A stretch of DNA of 64,000 bases, from contig KI632513.1 in assembly GCA_000504425.1 (NCBI GenBank), forward strand, positions 1,930,021 through 1,994,020, written 5' to 3'. A program made the translations under genes and the position numbers. Of this stretch, positions 8,833 through 17,102 are shown piece by piece (position 1 is the first letter of the stretch; each line of letters begins with the position of its first letter). Source of the stretch: Rhodopseudomonas palustris JSC-3b (lineage in GTDB: Bacteria; Pseudomonadota; Alphaproteobacteria; Rhizobiales; Xanthobacteraceae). A model generated the notes under the pieces. It worked only from the letters and a program-made list of their open reading frames with translations. It was not told the DNA's origin and did no database searches.

Positions 8833-9798
8833 ATGATCGCTGCACCGCAGATTCCCGGCCTTGATGGGCTGCTGACGCTATCGCGCCGTGAAGGCGTCGA
8901 TATTCGGCCGACGTTGCTACGCGTGCTGACCGATCTCTATGTCCAGACCCGCCTGCACACCACCGACGAAGAACGGCAATATGTCGAGCTTGCCAGCCGG
9001 CTGATCGATCAGGTCGATGATTGCACCCGCGCCGCGGTGCGCGCCCGGCTGTCGATCTATCCCAATACGCCGCTGGCGATCGCCTATAAGCTCGGCCTGC
9101 GCCAGCCCGATCCGGAAACGCTGCCGCTGGCCGAGCCGATCGCGCCCGCCGCGAGCGCGCCGGCTCAACAGCGCCTGCCCGCCGAAACGCAGCGCCGGAT
9201 TTCCACGACTTTGACCATGCAGCCGGAAGACGCGGCGCAGATCAACGACATGTTCTTTGCGGCCGGGCCGCGCGAGCGCGCCCAGATCCTGCAAAATCTC
9301 GCCGAGACGCCGCTGCGGCCGGCGGCGCGCATCTATGGTCCGCGCGCCGAGCTTGCGGTGCAGGCGCTGGAAATGGCGGCCTATGCGGTCGATGCCGAGA
9401 ATTTCGCCCGCGAATTGTCCGAAGTGCTGATCCTGCCGTTCAGCGTCGCCGAAAAGGTGGTGAAGGACGAAGGCGGTGAGCCGATGGCCTGCGCCGTGAA
9501 AGCGCTCGGCATGCCGGGGCCGGTGTTCGAGCGGGTGCTGATGTTCCTCGATCCGACGCTCGGCAGTTCGGTCGATCGCGTCTATCGGCTGTCGCGGCTC
9601 TATGACGTGCTCAGCGAGCGCGCCGCGCTGATCATGCTGGCCGCTTGGCGCGGCACCGCGGTCGCGGTCACCCGCGCCAAATATCGCCCGACGCTATACA
9701 ATGATGAGCGGCAGCGCGCGCGCGGCGGAGCCAGCGCCACGCCGCTGCGTCCAGCTGCGCCGGCCGCACAGCCCGGCCGCACCGCCAGCCAGGGCTGA
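8833..9798 (+). CDS. DUF2336 domain protein (first of two paralogues)
   Basis: A 321-residue soluble, helical protein of the DUF2336 family, which is found in alphaproteobacteria and has no settled function. Family-like helical repeat segments include GLLTLSRREGVDIRPTLLRV, DEERQYVELASRLIDQVD and PFSVAEKVVKDEGGEPMA, with the last in the C-terminal half. The tail is low-complexity Pro/Ala. A second DUF2336 gene occurs at 35348, coupled to a diguanylate cyclase. Two CtrA-like boxes upstream suggest cell-cycle or motility-linked expression, which is inference. Confidence 0.82.
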   Translation: MIAAPQIPGLDGLLTLSRREGVDIRPTLLRVLTDLYVQTRLHTTDEERQYVELASRLIDQVDDCTRAAVRARLSIYPNTPLAIAYKLGLRQPDPETLPLAEPIAPAASAPAQQRLPAETQRRISTTLTMQPEDAAQINDMFFAAGPRERAQILQNLAETPLRPAARIYGPRAELAVQALEMAAYAVDAENFARELSEVLILPFSVAEKVVKDEGGEPMACAVKALGMPGPVFERVLMFLDPTLGSSVDRVYRLSRLYDVLSERAALIMLAAWRGTAVAVTRAKYRPTLYNDERQRARGGASATPLRPAAPAAQPGRTASQG

Positions 9799-9852
9799 AG
9801 CGTTTTCGAGCGCTTTAGCAGCTACTTATACCAGCGACTCCAACCATTGACT

Positions 9853-9963
9853 CGTCATGCCCGCGCTTGACGCGGGCATCCACGCCTTGAAATCCCAGCA
9901 AGATCAAAGACGTGGATGGCCGGGACGAAGCCGGCCATAACGTGCGGAGTGGTTGGTATCAAT
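9853..9963. repeat. Family-B palindromic repeat, copy 2 (long form)
   Basis: About 110 bp. CCCGCGCTTGACGCGGG forms the first arm pair, the core carries AAGATCAAAGACGTGGATG, and GGCCGGGACGAAGCCGGCC forms the second. The copy ends with CGTGCGGAGTGGTTGGTATC, a tail shared with the copy near 38202. Confidence 0.88.
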
Positions 9964-9974
9964 TGCCGTTGGTA

Positions 9975-10316
9975 TTACTTCGCCAGATCGAGAAAATGCC
10001 GTCCGGCACGGTCTTCGATCTCGACAATCCAGACATCGGGATCGAAGCCGGTTTCCTTGGCGAGCCGCTGTTCGACGGCCGCCTCTTCCACCGGCTGCGG
10101 CGTCGCGGCGACAAACACCCGCTCGAACGGCCGCTCATCGTCATAGACGGTCTGCGGCGCGGGCATATACAGCGTCGCGGTGCCATCGAGCCGCGCCACC
10201 TTGATCAGCACCGCCCCTGCTTCCTCGGCGCCGCGGCGCCGGATCGCGCCAAACACCCCCTCGGTCTGGCAGCGGCGCAGATAGGCCGCCACCCAGATGC
10301 TACTCTTCAATCGCAT
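9975..10316 (-). CDS. DUF1491 family protein
   Basis: A 113-residue small cytoplasmic protein. Its family signature is clear: LKSSIWVAAYLRRCQTEGVF, then RRRGAEEAGAVLIKVARLDG and the C-terminal FDPDVWIVEIEDRAGRHFL. The family is conserved in alphaproteobacteria and its role is unknown. It sits downstream of the peptidoglycan-binding protein gene with a 23-bp gap on the same strand, probably in one transcript with that gene and the histidine kinase. Confidence 0.88.
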   Translation of the reverse strand: MRLKSSIWVAAYLRRCQTEGVFGAIRRRGAEEAGAVLIKVARLDGTATLYMPAPQTVYDDERPFERVFVAATPQPVEEAAVEQRLAKETGFDPDVWIVEIEDRAGRHFLDLAK

Positions 10317-10339
10317 GACAAAACCTCGGGCGCGCGCGA

Positions 10340-11068
10340 CTAATCGATCGGGCGGCCGGTCATCGCCGACAATTCCTTGACCAGCCGATCAGAGACCTGG
10401 CCGGTGACCGGCATGCGGCGATCGCGCTCAAAGCGCTGAATGGCGGCCTGGGTGTCGCTGCCGGCGACGCCGGTCGCCTTGAGCTGGCCATAGCCATAAT
10501 CGGTCAGGGCGCGCTGCACCGCTGCGATCCGGCGCGAGGAGTCGATCAGATCGCCGAGCGGGTCGCTGCGGGTGCTGACCGGCACCGGGGCCGGTGGCCG
10601 CGGCTGGGCGGCAGCGGGCGCCGCCGCGGCGGGCGCGGGTGCAGGCGCTGGTGCCGCTGCGGTAACCTTGGTTGGGCTGGCAAACAGATCAGCGCTGCGC
10701 GGCTCCGGCGCCCGGCTATCGAGCCGCGGCTCCAAAGGCTTCAGCTCACCGGCGCGCGGTTCGGCCAGGCGCGGCGCGGCCTCGGAAGGGCGAGGCCGCG
10801 GCAAAACGCCGACCACGGCCGCCGCTGCGGCGGCTGGCACCGGCGCCGGCGCGGCGCCGAACATCGGCGACGGATGACGGCCAGCCTGCATCATGAGCGC
10901 ATTGCTGATGATTGCGATCGCCGCCGCCGCGGCGAACATCGCGGCGATGACATCCTTGGGATGGTTCATCAGCAGCCGCATCGCCAGGCCGCGCTCGTCA
11001 TCAGCCTCCAGCGCCAAGGCGCGCGCTGCCGATGCTCCCGGCTTCTGACGATCGGACTTCTTAGGCAC
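10340..11068 (-). CDS. Membrane-anchored peptidoglycan-binding domain protein
   Basis: A 242-residue protein. A cytoplasmic, charged N-terminus of about 38 residues precedes one membrane helix (VIAAMFAAAAAIAIISNALMM). A long Pro/Ala-rich linker follows to about residue 165. The C-terminal domain resembles PG_binding_1: RIAAVQRALTDYGYGQLKAT, TQAAIQRFERDRRMPVTGQV. It probably tethers the inner membrane to peptidoglycan. Its start overlaps the 3' end of the histidine kinase gene by 8 bp, so the two are co-transcribed and perhaps functionally linked. Confidence 0.83.
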   Translation of the reverse strand: MPKKSDRQKPGASAARALALEADDERGLAMRLLMNHPKDVIAAMFAAAAAIAIISNALMMQAGRHPSPMFGAAPAPVPAAAAAAVVGVLPRPRPSEAAPRLAEPRAGELKPLEPRLDSRAPEPRSADLFASPTKVTAAAPAPAPAPAAAAPAAAQPRPPAPVPVSTRSDPLGDLIDSSRRIAAVQRALTDYGYGQLKATGVAGSDTQAAIQRFERDRRMPVTGQVSDRLVKELSAMTGRPID

Positions 11069-12923
11069 TCTTCTTCACCTGAAATGGTTGGTTGCGGATC
11101 TCGGCCGGCGCGGACGGCACCGGAACGATGGTCGCGATCTTGCTGGAGGAGCGCGCGCCCTTGGCGGTGAGCGGCAGCAGCACGGTCACCGTGGTGCCCT
11201 CACCGAGCTTGCTGGCCAGCGAGATGGTGCCGCCATGCAACGCCACCAGGGTTTTGACGATCGACAGCCCAAGCCCGGTCCCCTCGTGGCGGCGCTGATA
11301 GGTCTTGCCAGCCTGGAAGAACGGATCGCCGATCCGCTTCAAATCATCGGCGGCGATGCCGACGCCAGTGTCGGTGACGCGCAAGGCAAGATTTTGGCCT
11401 TCGACCATCGCCGACACCGTCACGCTGCCGCCGCGCTCGGTGAACTTGATGGCGTTCGAGACCAGATTGATCAGAATCTGCTTGAAGGCGCGCGGATCGC
11501 CATCGACGTCCGGCAGATCGTCGGGCGCGCGCGCCACCAGATCGATGCCGGCCTCGCGCGCTTTCAGCGCCAGCAGATCGCAGCAATTGACCAGCGCCGG
11601 ACGCGGTGCAAACGGCTCCGGCTCGATTTCAAAGCTGCCGGCCTCCATCTTCGACATGTCGAGGATGCCATTCACCACCGACAGCAGATGCTGGCCGGAA
11701 TCGTTGATGAGCTGGGCGTATTCGCGGCGACGCGCGGCGTCGAGCAACAGCTCCTCGTCGCGCACGATCATCTCCGAAAAACCGATGATGGCATTGAGCG
11801 GCGTGCGCAGCTCATGGCTGACGGTGGCGAGGAACCGGCTGCGCGAGGCATCGGCGCGCTCGGCCTCGGCGCGGGCCTGTTCGAGCGCCTGCTCCTGCTG
11901 CTTGCGCGCGGAGATATCGCGCATCACCGCCACGACCTCGGTATCCGCCGTGCTGCCAGCGCTGGCCGCCATCGGCCGGCAGCGCAATTCGACCCAGATG
12001 AATTCGCCCGTGCCGAGCCGTTCTTCATACGGCAGTTCGCGGCGCAGCCGGAACTCGACGCTGCGCGCTTCGCCGCCGCGGCCGGCATCGGACAGCGCGG
12101 TCAGGAACGCCGGACGATCGATGACGTGCACCCGGTCGAACAGACCATGGCCGAGCAACTGCCGGGCCGGCGTGCCGAGCATCGCTTCGACCGCGGGCGA
12201 GATGAACTGCACAGCGCCGTCGCGGCTGTGGCAGGAAATCACGTCGCTCATATTGCAGGCCAGCAGCCGGTAGCGTTGTTCCTCGGCATTGAGCAACGCG
12301 ACGCTGGTGCGGCCGAGCACTTCGGCGCAATAAGCGAGGCCGCAGCCATAGAGCAGCGCGGTCAGCACCCCGGCCGCCATCAAGACGCTGGCGGGCATAT
12401 CCGCCGCCTGCGAGGGCGGCAGCAGATCGAACTCCGTCAGCCCGACCAGCAGCAGCGCGCAGCCGATCGCGAGCGCCGCCGCGAAGGCCAGCACGCGCCG
12501 CGATGCCGACAGCGCCGCTTCCAGCGGAATCACCACGAGCCAGATCGCCGCGAACGACGCAATGCCGCCGGTGTTGATCGCGACCAGCAGCACCAGCCCG
12601 GCGAGCGCCAGCGATGACAGCATGTTGGCCGCTTCGTAGCGTCCGGTGCGCGACAGGAAATAGGACAAAAGGATCGGCGCAGTCAGCCAAGCGAAGCCGA
12701 GCACTTCGAGCCCGGTCGGCGCGCCATGCAGCGCCAGATAGACCGGAAACGCCGCCAGCGCGGTCAGTGAACCGAACAGCCGCGGCGCGATAAACGCCCG
12801 GTGACGGGCACGCGCCAGCACGTCGCGACGCGCTGAGGGATGCAGCAACGTGTCCAGACAGTCGCGGATGATGCTCGATACGGTCACGTTGATTGACGCT
12901 TTGGCTGGCTGAGACAAGGTCAC
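11061..12923 (-). CDS. PAS-domain sensor histidine kinase
   Basis: A membrane-bound two-component sensor. The N-terminal half has about six hydrophobic helices (residues ~35-195). A PAS domain follows (YRLLACNMSDVISCHSRDGA through VVAVMRDISARK), then the HisKA helix with phospho-acceptor His370 in TVSHELRTPLN. The ATPase domain shows an N-box (INLVSNAIKF), G1 (DTGVGI) and G2 (GTGLGLSIVK). No receiver domain is present and no response regulator gene is adjacent, so it is an orphan kinase. The start is taken at GTG 12923, with GGGGAG upstream; a TTG at 12953 would add 10 residues. A near-match to a CtrA box lies upstream at 12969. Confidence 0.9.
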   Translation of the reverse strand: MTLSQPAKASINVTVSSIIRDCLDTLLHPSARRDVLARARHRAFIAPRLFGSLTALAAFPVYLALHGAPTGLEVLGFAWLTAPILLSYFLSRTGRYEAANMLSSLALAGLVLLVAINTGGIASFAAIWLVVIPLEAALSASRRVLAFAAALAIGCALLLVGLTEFDLLPPSQAADMPASVLMAAGVLTALLYGCGLAYCAEVLGRTSVALLNAEEQRYRLLACNMSDVISCHSRDGAVQFISPAVEAMLGTPARQLLGHGLFDRVHVIDRPAFLTALSDAGRGGEARSVEFRLRRELPYEERLGTGEFIWVELRCRPMAASAGSTADTEVVAVMRDISARKQQEQALEQARAEAERADASRSRFLATVSHELRTPLNAIIGFSEMIVRDEELLLDAARRREYAQLINDSGQHLLSVVNGILDMSKMEAGSFEIEPEPFAPRPALVNCCDLLALKAREAGIDLVARAPDDLPDVDGDPRAFKQILINLVSNAIKFTERGGSVTVSAMVEGQNLALRVTDTGVGIAADDLKRIGDPFFQAGKTYQRRHEGTGLGLSIVKTLVALHGGTISLASKLGEGTTVTVLLPLTAKGARSSSKIATIVPVPSAPAEIRNQPFQVKKSA

Positions 12924-12968
12924 GCCGTAACGCTCCCCTATCGTTTGCGCCAAACTGTCAGAGCGAAA

Positions 12969-12983
12969 TTAAGCGAAACCTAA
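12969..12983. promoter_or_regulatory. Near-consensus CtrA-like box
   Basis: TTAAGCGAAACCTAA matches TTAA-N7-TTAA at seven of eight positions. It lies about 46 bp upstream of the preferred kinase start at 12923. This is a weaker match than the two boxes near 8.7 kb. Confidence 0.35.
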
Positions 12984-13050
12984 GGTCCGTAGAGAGGCAG
13001 GTGCCAGTGCTACGCGATCCCTCCCCCCAAGGCCGACATGGTGAACGAGC

Positions 13051-13082
13051 GGTTTCCAAGACGCAGCATGGTTTCCAAGACG
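13051..13082. repeat. 13-bp direct repeat in promoter region
   Basis: GGTTTCCAAGACG occurs at 13051-13063 and again at 13070-13082, a 19-bp period, close to two helical turns. This could be a paired regulator site. No known consensus was recognised. Confidence 0.6.
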
Positions 13083-13283
13083 TAACTAATCATCGTGGTT
13101 GAAACAAATTGCATGCAAATCAATCAAAAATTTACGTCGAATCGATCCGCCCGGGATTCCGCGTCAATTGCATCAAATTTGAAGCAACTCGCTCACCTGA
13201 TATTTATCGCGCATTGCTACCCGTGATCCGATTGCGAGCACAAAAGTCGCAACGGGGGTCAATCGAGACGACGGGGTCGTGTG

Positions 13284-13718
13284 ATGATGTTCCTGCTCCG
13301 CATGGCGTTCTGGCTCGGGCTGGTTCTCGTCCTGTTACCGCGCGAGAAGACGCCGGAATCCGAAAAGATGCCGCAGATCGGCGCCGCCGATGCTGTGTCC
13401 GCAGCGAGCGCTGCGGTGTCTGACATGAGTCAATTCTGCAAGCGGCAACCGGCCGCGTGCGAGGTCGGCGGCCAGGCCGCGAGCATGATCGGGCAGCGCG
13501 CCACCGATGGCGCGCGCAAGCTCTATCAGATGATCACCGACAAGAAGCCGAATGATCATACCAGCTCGATCGGTGATGGCGCGTCCGAGTCGCCCGCGTT
13601 GGAAATCGCGCCGCAGGATACGCTCAAGGCCGGCGACCTTGATGCCGAGTGGCGCTTGTCGGCGGTGACGCCGCAAGTACCGCAGATTGCAGCGCCGGAG
13701 AGCACACCGGCCAACTGA
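13284..13718 (+). CDS. DUF5330 family protein
   Basis: A 144-residue protein with an N-terminal membrane segment or signal (FLLRMAFWLGLVLVLLP). The conserved region that follows includes QIGAADAVSAASAAVSDMSQ, then FCKRQPAACEVGGQA and ATDGARKLYQMI, the pattern of the DUF5330 family in Rhizobiales. The two cysteines in FCKRQPAAC may form a disulphide if the domain is periplasmic. The function is unknown. In-frame GTG 13281, ATG 13284 and ATG 13287 follow one another, so the exact start is not resolved. The next gene, sufE, is 198 bp downstream. Confidence 0.8.
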   Translation: MMFLLRMAFWLGLVLVLLPREKTPESEKMPQIGAADAVSAASAAVSDMSQFCKRQPAACEVGGQAASMIGQRATDGARKLYQMITDKKPNDHTSSIGDGASESPALEIAPQDTLKAGDLDAEWRLSAVTPQVPQIAAPESTPAN

Positions 13719-13916
13719 GCCGCGGCGTCATGCAGCCTGCCCAGAAAGCGCGCAGCTCTGACCGGGCAGTCGCGCGCTGGCCGTAGTTTCCGCGCGCCCT
13801 GCGCGATTATCGCTTTCGGGCCGTACCGAACCGAGCTATCTGTCGGGAGCTCGCCGCCCGTTGACGCCATGTGCTGACGCGTTCCCTGGGATGGCGGAAC
13901 CGGGGAATGGGCCGTG

Positions 13917-14342
13917 ATGACGATTGACGAGATCAGAGACAATTTTGCGCTGCTCGACGACTGGGACGATCGCTATCGCTATGTGATCGAGCTCGGCCGC
14001 ACACTCGCGCCATTGCCCGAAGCTGATCACACCACCGAAAACAAAGTGAGCGGTTGCGCGAGCCAGGTCTGGCTGCTGCGCACCACGTCGCACGACGCAG
14101 ATGGCACGCCGCGGCTCAACTATCTCGGCGACAGCGACGCGCATATCGTGCGCGGGCTGATTGCGATCCTGCTGTCACTGGTGTCGGGCAAGACCCCGCA
14201 GGATATTCTCGCCACCGATCCGATCGCGGTGTTCGACGAACTCGGCTTCAAGGAACATCTGACGCCGCAGCGTTCCAACGGGCTACGCTCGATGGTCGAG
14301 CGTATCCGCAGCGACGCCCGCGAGGCGCTGGCGGCGACCTGA
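13917..14342 (+). CDS. sufE: SufE-family cysteine desulfuration protein
   Basis: A sulfur-acceptor protein that takes persulfide sulfur from a cysteine desulfurase (SufS) for Fe-S cluster assembly in the cytoplasm. The 141-residue length and the motifs fit the family: an N-terminal FALLDDWDDRYRYVIELG, then the active-site loop NKVSGCASQVWL with the conserved Cys, then the C-terminal SNGLRSMVERIR. The start is ATG 13917; a GTG three bases earlier is also possible. No other suf genes are adjacent, so this is a stand-alone copy. It is convergent with the DUF6456 gene, with 19 bp between stops. Confidence 0.9.
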   Translation: MTIDEIRDNFALLDDWDDRYRYVIELGRTLAPLPEADHTTENKVSGCASQVWLLRTTSHDADGTPRLNYLGDSDAHIVRGLIAILLSLVSGKTPQDILATDPIAVFDELGFKEHLTPQRSNGLRSMVERIRSDAREALAAT

Positions 14343-14361
14343 GCGCCGCCGCCTCCGCCGA

Positions 14362-14967
14362 TCATTCCAGGCGCGGCACGGCGTCGTCCGCCCACCAGGA
14401 CCGCAGCCGCGGATCCAGCTTGCCGACCGCACGATCGCTGAGGCCATAGTGCCGCGCCAGCCGGTCGAGTGCCAATTGCAGCACGATCTTGGCCGAGCGG
14501 CTTGGCCAGCCGCGATTGCGCTCGACATCTTCAAGACCGCGCAGAAAACAGCACACATCGAGCAGCAAACCGGCGAACTCCGGGCCGCAGGATTCCAGCG
14601 CAGCACGCACATTCTGCCGGGCCGTCATCATCGTGTCGGCGACGCTGCCGCCAAAGCTGGCGCCGCGCCGCCGTCCGGTCGGCGCCTCCCAGCTGGAGGT
14701 GACGCGCGGCATCATCTGCGCGCGGGTGAAATCGGCACGCAGCCGTTCGCCAGCGATGAACTGGGTTGGGGAGATCATGGCCGCGCCACCGCGCCCCTTG
14801 CGGCGCGCCAGCCAGGCCAGCGGGCTCTCGCCATCGTCGATGGTGACCTGTTCGCCGCCCGCCTCACCGGCGATGCGCTGCGTCGCCAGGCTGAGATGCT
14901 GGGCGCGGAAACGGTCGATTTCGGGCTGCAGCCCGGTCGCAGCGGCGGCCCGTCGGGTCTTGCTCAT
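14362..14967 (-). CDS. DUF6456 domain protein
   Basis: A 201-residue protein. The C-terminal half matches the DUF6456 family seen in Rhizobiales: TARQNVRAALESCGPEFAGL, LLDVCCFLRGLEDVERNRGW and KIVLQLALDRLARHYGL. The middle part contains SPLAWLARRKGRGGAAMISP and QFIAGERLRADFTRAQMMPR. Some family members carry an N-terminal helix-turn-helix, which is not evident here. It may be a DNA-associated regulator, but this is not shown. Its ATG overlaps the stop of a 44-residue ORF by 4 bp (ATGA), so the two are translationally coupled and probably controlled by the palindrome at 15106-15131. Confidence 0.8.
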   Translation of the reverse strand: MSKTRRAAAATGLQPEIDRFRAQHLSLATQRIAGEAGGEQVTIDDGESPLAWLARRKGRGGAAMISPTQFIAGERLRADFTRAQMMPRVTSSWEAPTGRRRGASFGGSVADTMMTARQNVRAALESCGPEFAGLLLDVCCFLRGLEDVERNRGWPSRSAKIVLQLALDRLARHYGLSDRAVGKLDPRLRSWWADDAVPRLE

Positions 14968-15098
14968 CGCCGGCCTCCATATTGAAGGCACAGCGAAACC
15001 GCGCGCGGCGCGACCGCCCCGGGCCACGCCGCGAGAAACCAGCCGCAAAACCAGCAAGGTACGAAACCAACAGGCAGATCACGGTCGATCAGCAGCAT
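14964..15098 (-). CDS. Small coupled upstream ORF, 44 aa
   Basis: A short frame (MLLIDRDLPVGFVPCWFCGW...) beginning at ATG 15096-15098. A near-perfect AGGAGGTG ribosome binding site lies four bases upstream, which is rare support for such a small ORF. The middle is hydrophobic with a CWFC pair (GFVPCWFCGWFLAAWPG). Its stop overlaps the DUF6456 start (ATGA), so it could act as a translational leader or encode a small membrane peptide. No family is recognised. Confidence 0.65.
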   Translation of the reverse strand: MLLIDRDLPVGFVPCWFCGWFLAAWPGAVAPRAVSLCLQYGGRR

Positions 15099-15105
15099 GG
15101 GCACC

Positions 15106-15131
15106 TCCTATGGGACTATAATCCCATAGGA
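15106..15131. promoter_or_regulatory. Perfect 10-bp palindrome overlapping the ribosome binding site
   Basis: Arms TCCTATGGGA (15106-15115) and TCCCATAGGA (15122-15131) are perfect inverted repeats around a 6-nt spacer, CTATAA on the plus strand (TTATAG on the transcript strand). The inner edge touches the AGGAGGTG site of the 44-residue ORF. It could be an operator for an autoregulated operon or an RNA hairpin masking the ribosome binding site. It lies between MucR and the DUF6456 unit. Confidence 0.7.
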
Positions 15132-15195
15132 GACCCTGCCTGACAACCCGTATTGCGGATTATTTTCCTGAGAGGCCGAGAGGCAGCCCGCCGCT

Positions 15196-15612
15196 CTATT
15201 TGGTGCGGCGCTTGCGCTGCTGGCCGAGCCCCATCTTCTTGGCGAGCTGCGAGCGCGCCACCGCATAATTCGGCGCCACCATCGGGTAATCCGGCGGCAG
15301 CCCCCATTTCTCGCGGTATTGTTCCGGGGTCATGTTGTATTGGGTACGCAGATGGCGCTTCAGCGATTTGAAGCGTTTGCCGTCTTCCAGACAGACGATG
15401 TAGTCGGACGTCACTGACTTTTTCAGCGACACCGCGGGCTTGGCCGGCTCCGGCGGCGGCTCGGCGCGGCCGGCCGAGATGCGCACCAGCGCGGCGTGGA
15501 TCTGGTTGATCAGGCCCGGCAGTTCGTTGGCCGGCGTAGGATTGTTGCTGACATAGGCCGCGACGATGCTCGCGGTCAGGTCGATGAAGGATTTGCCCGC
15601 ACTTTCGGTCAT
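15196..15612 (-). CDS. MucR family transcriptional regulator
   Basis: A 138-residue zinc-finger regulator of the Ros/MucR family, a global H-NS-like repressor in Rhizobiales. The N-terminal part ([32 protein letters not shown]) is the oligomerisation region. The DNA-binding region is [38 protein letters not shown] and [18 protein letters not shown]. In this copy only one Cys of the zinc-finger pair is visible (IVCLEDG, where the classic form has CLxCG), as in many Rhizobiales MucR proteins. The tail is basic (KRRTK). The start is ATG 15612 (MTESAGKSF). MucR typically targets AT-rich promoters, including its own. Confidence 0.93.
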   Translation of the reverse strand: MTESAGKSFIDLTASIVAAYVSNNPTPANELPGLINQIHAALVRISAGRAEPPPEPAKPAVSLKKSVTSDYIVCLEDGKRFKSLKRHLRTQYNMTPEQYREKWGLPPDYPMVAPNYAVARSQLAKKMGLGQQRKRRTK

Positions 15613-15817
15613 ATTTTTGGGTGTGCTCGGATATAGAGGACGGGATCGCATGATCGCCCGCCACGATCAGCCACCGTCGCAACACCCCGAAAATTCAAGC
15701 ATGTCGCAACAGCGCTTGCGTGCAATGATTATTGGCGGATTGCATCCGGCGTGACAACAACCACACCGCGATTCCGACCGTCAAATCTAGTTTGCACGTC
15801 CTGACAGGTTGCTGACA

Positions 15818-16861
15818 TCAACTGCGCTGATCGAGATAAGAACGCAATTCCTCGATCGACGCAAAACGCATCATCCCTTCGGGCATCTGCGCTTCCATCG
15901 AACCATCCGAATACAGCGAATAGGCCATGCCATCGACTTCGCCGCGCTTCAGCAGCGTTACTTCGGCCTGCTTGTCCTGCGCCTCGGCCTGCTGCGGCTC
16001 GGCAGCAGGCGCTGGGGCCGCAGCGGGGGTTGGGGCTGACGCCGGTTCGGCGGCCGCCGAGCGGTCTTCAGCGATCGACGCCTCGCTGGCGCGGCGCCGC
16101 AGCTGATCGCCGCGCGCCCGTTCCGGCTCCGGCCAGGCTTCATCGAAGGCACTGCGCCGGAGATCGTCGAGCAGCGAGCCCTGCTCGCCGCTCTCGGCCG
16201 CGCGGCTGCGCAGCCGCTCGCGCCGGGTGGAATGGAACAGCAGGTTGCGGCGCTGCCGGCCGGCCTCAGCCTCGGCCGCCTCCGCGGCGGCGGCAGCAGC
16301 GGCAGCAGCCTCATTGGCGCTGTCCGGCGCAGCAGCCGATTCCAGCGGCGCGGCGGGCGGTTGAGCTGCCGGCGGCGGCTCGGGCACCGCCATGGTGCGC
16401 TGCCGGGCCCGCTCCCGTTCCCGCTCAGCATCCTTCTGCCAGGGCGGCATGTCGCGATCGCTGCCGCCATGATCGGCCGGGGCAGGTTCGGCGGGCTCGA
16501 AGCCGCCCAGACGCGGCGCTTCGCCGGCGTAGCGCGCAGCTTCGGCGGCTGGTTCGGCGGGCGGCGGCATCGCCACCACTGGGCGCAGCGATGACGAGCG
16601 CGACGGCGGTGCCGGCATGGTTGGCGCCATCCCCAGCTCGGGCGATGAGGCCGACGCCGGCAGGCGCAGCTTGCCGAGCGCCGCAATCAGCTCGGCCACG
16701 GCCGCGCGCAGGCCGAGCAGGATCGCACCGCTTCCGAAAGCAATGGTGCCGGCTACAATCAAGGTATCGCCGAAGCTGAATTCCTTGACCTGAAACCCGT
16801 AACCGATCGCTGCCAATCCAATCAGTACCAGGCCAATGCCGGCCGTCATCAGCAAAACCAT
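15818..16861 (-). CDS. Membrane protein with long disordered region
   Basis: A 347-residue protein with two N-terminal membrane helices (LLMTAGIGLVLIGLAAIGYG and SFGDTLIVAGTIAFGSGAIL). A long Pro/Ala/Glu/Arg-rich region of about 210 residues is probably disordered. A short conserved C-terminal domain follows: VTLLKRGEVDGMAYSLYSDG, SMEAQMPEGMMRFASIEELR. The same architecture is common in Bradyrhizobium and Rhodopseudomonas. I do not recognise a function; the topology suggests a cytoplasmic tail that may bind a partner. Confidence 0.75.
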   Translation of the reverse strand: MVLLMTAGIGLVLIGLAAIGYGFQVKEFSFGDTLIVAGTIAFGSGAILLGLRAAVAELIAALGKLRLPASASSPELGMAPTMPAPPSRSSSLRPVVAMPPPAEPAAEAARYAGEAPRLGGFEPAEPAPADHGGSDRDMPPWQKDAERERERARQRTMAVPEPPPAAQPPAAPLESAAAPDSANEAAAAAAAAAEAAEAEAGRQRRNLLFHSTRRERLRSRAAESGEQGSLLDDLRRSAFDEAWPEPERARGDQLRRRASEASIAEDRSAAAEPASAPTPAAAPAPAAEPQQAEAQDKQAEVTLLKRGEVDGMAYSLYSDGSMEAQMPEGMMRFASIEELRSYLDQRS

Positions 16862-17043
16862 CTACCCACCCCACCGCCGCGTTTTGGCGTTCCGCAGCCA
16901 CTCTATCGTCATATTTGGCTTGTCGCCATTCAGGAATTCGCCCTTTGCACGCAGCGCGGCGGGCTTGTCCCGACCTAATTGATTGCAGAACGCGTAGCTT
17001 GGGCGTAGCTTTGGCGCATACACCCTCTACGCTTTCTGGAATG

Positions 17044-17073
17044 AAACGCCGTCCAATTCCGGACGGCGTTTTT
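17044..17073 (+). terminator. Rho-independent terminator, possibly of a small RNA
   Basis: Arms AAACGCCGTCC (17044-17054) and GGACGGCGTTT (17061-17071) flank a 6-nt loop, and the plus strand continues with a T-run to 17073. No plus-strand protein gene precedes it: 16862-17040 has no coding potential. So it may end a small RNA transcribed from about 16900-17073. The same segment contains GCGTAGCTTGGGCGTAGCTT, an internal short repeat. It also separates two minus-strand genes. Confidence 0.6.
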
Positions 17074-17102
17074 GCGTCAGGCCCTCGGCGTCAGCGCCGC
17101 GT

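Larger units (their letters stand above)
12924..13283. other. 360-bp divergent intergenic region
   Basis: It holds the promoters of the leftward histidine kinase and the rightward DUF5330 gene. Visible items are a 7/8 CtrA-like box at 12969-12983, a 13-bp direct repeat at 13051-13082, and an AT-rich stretch at 13085-13215. A short palindrome, TTGCATGCAA, occurs near 13109. No gene was found. Confidence 0.6.
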
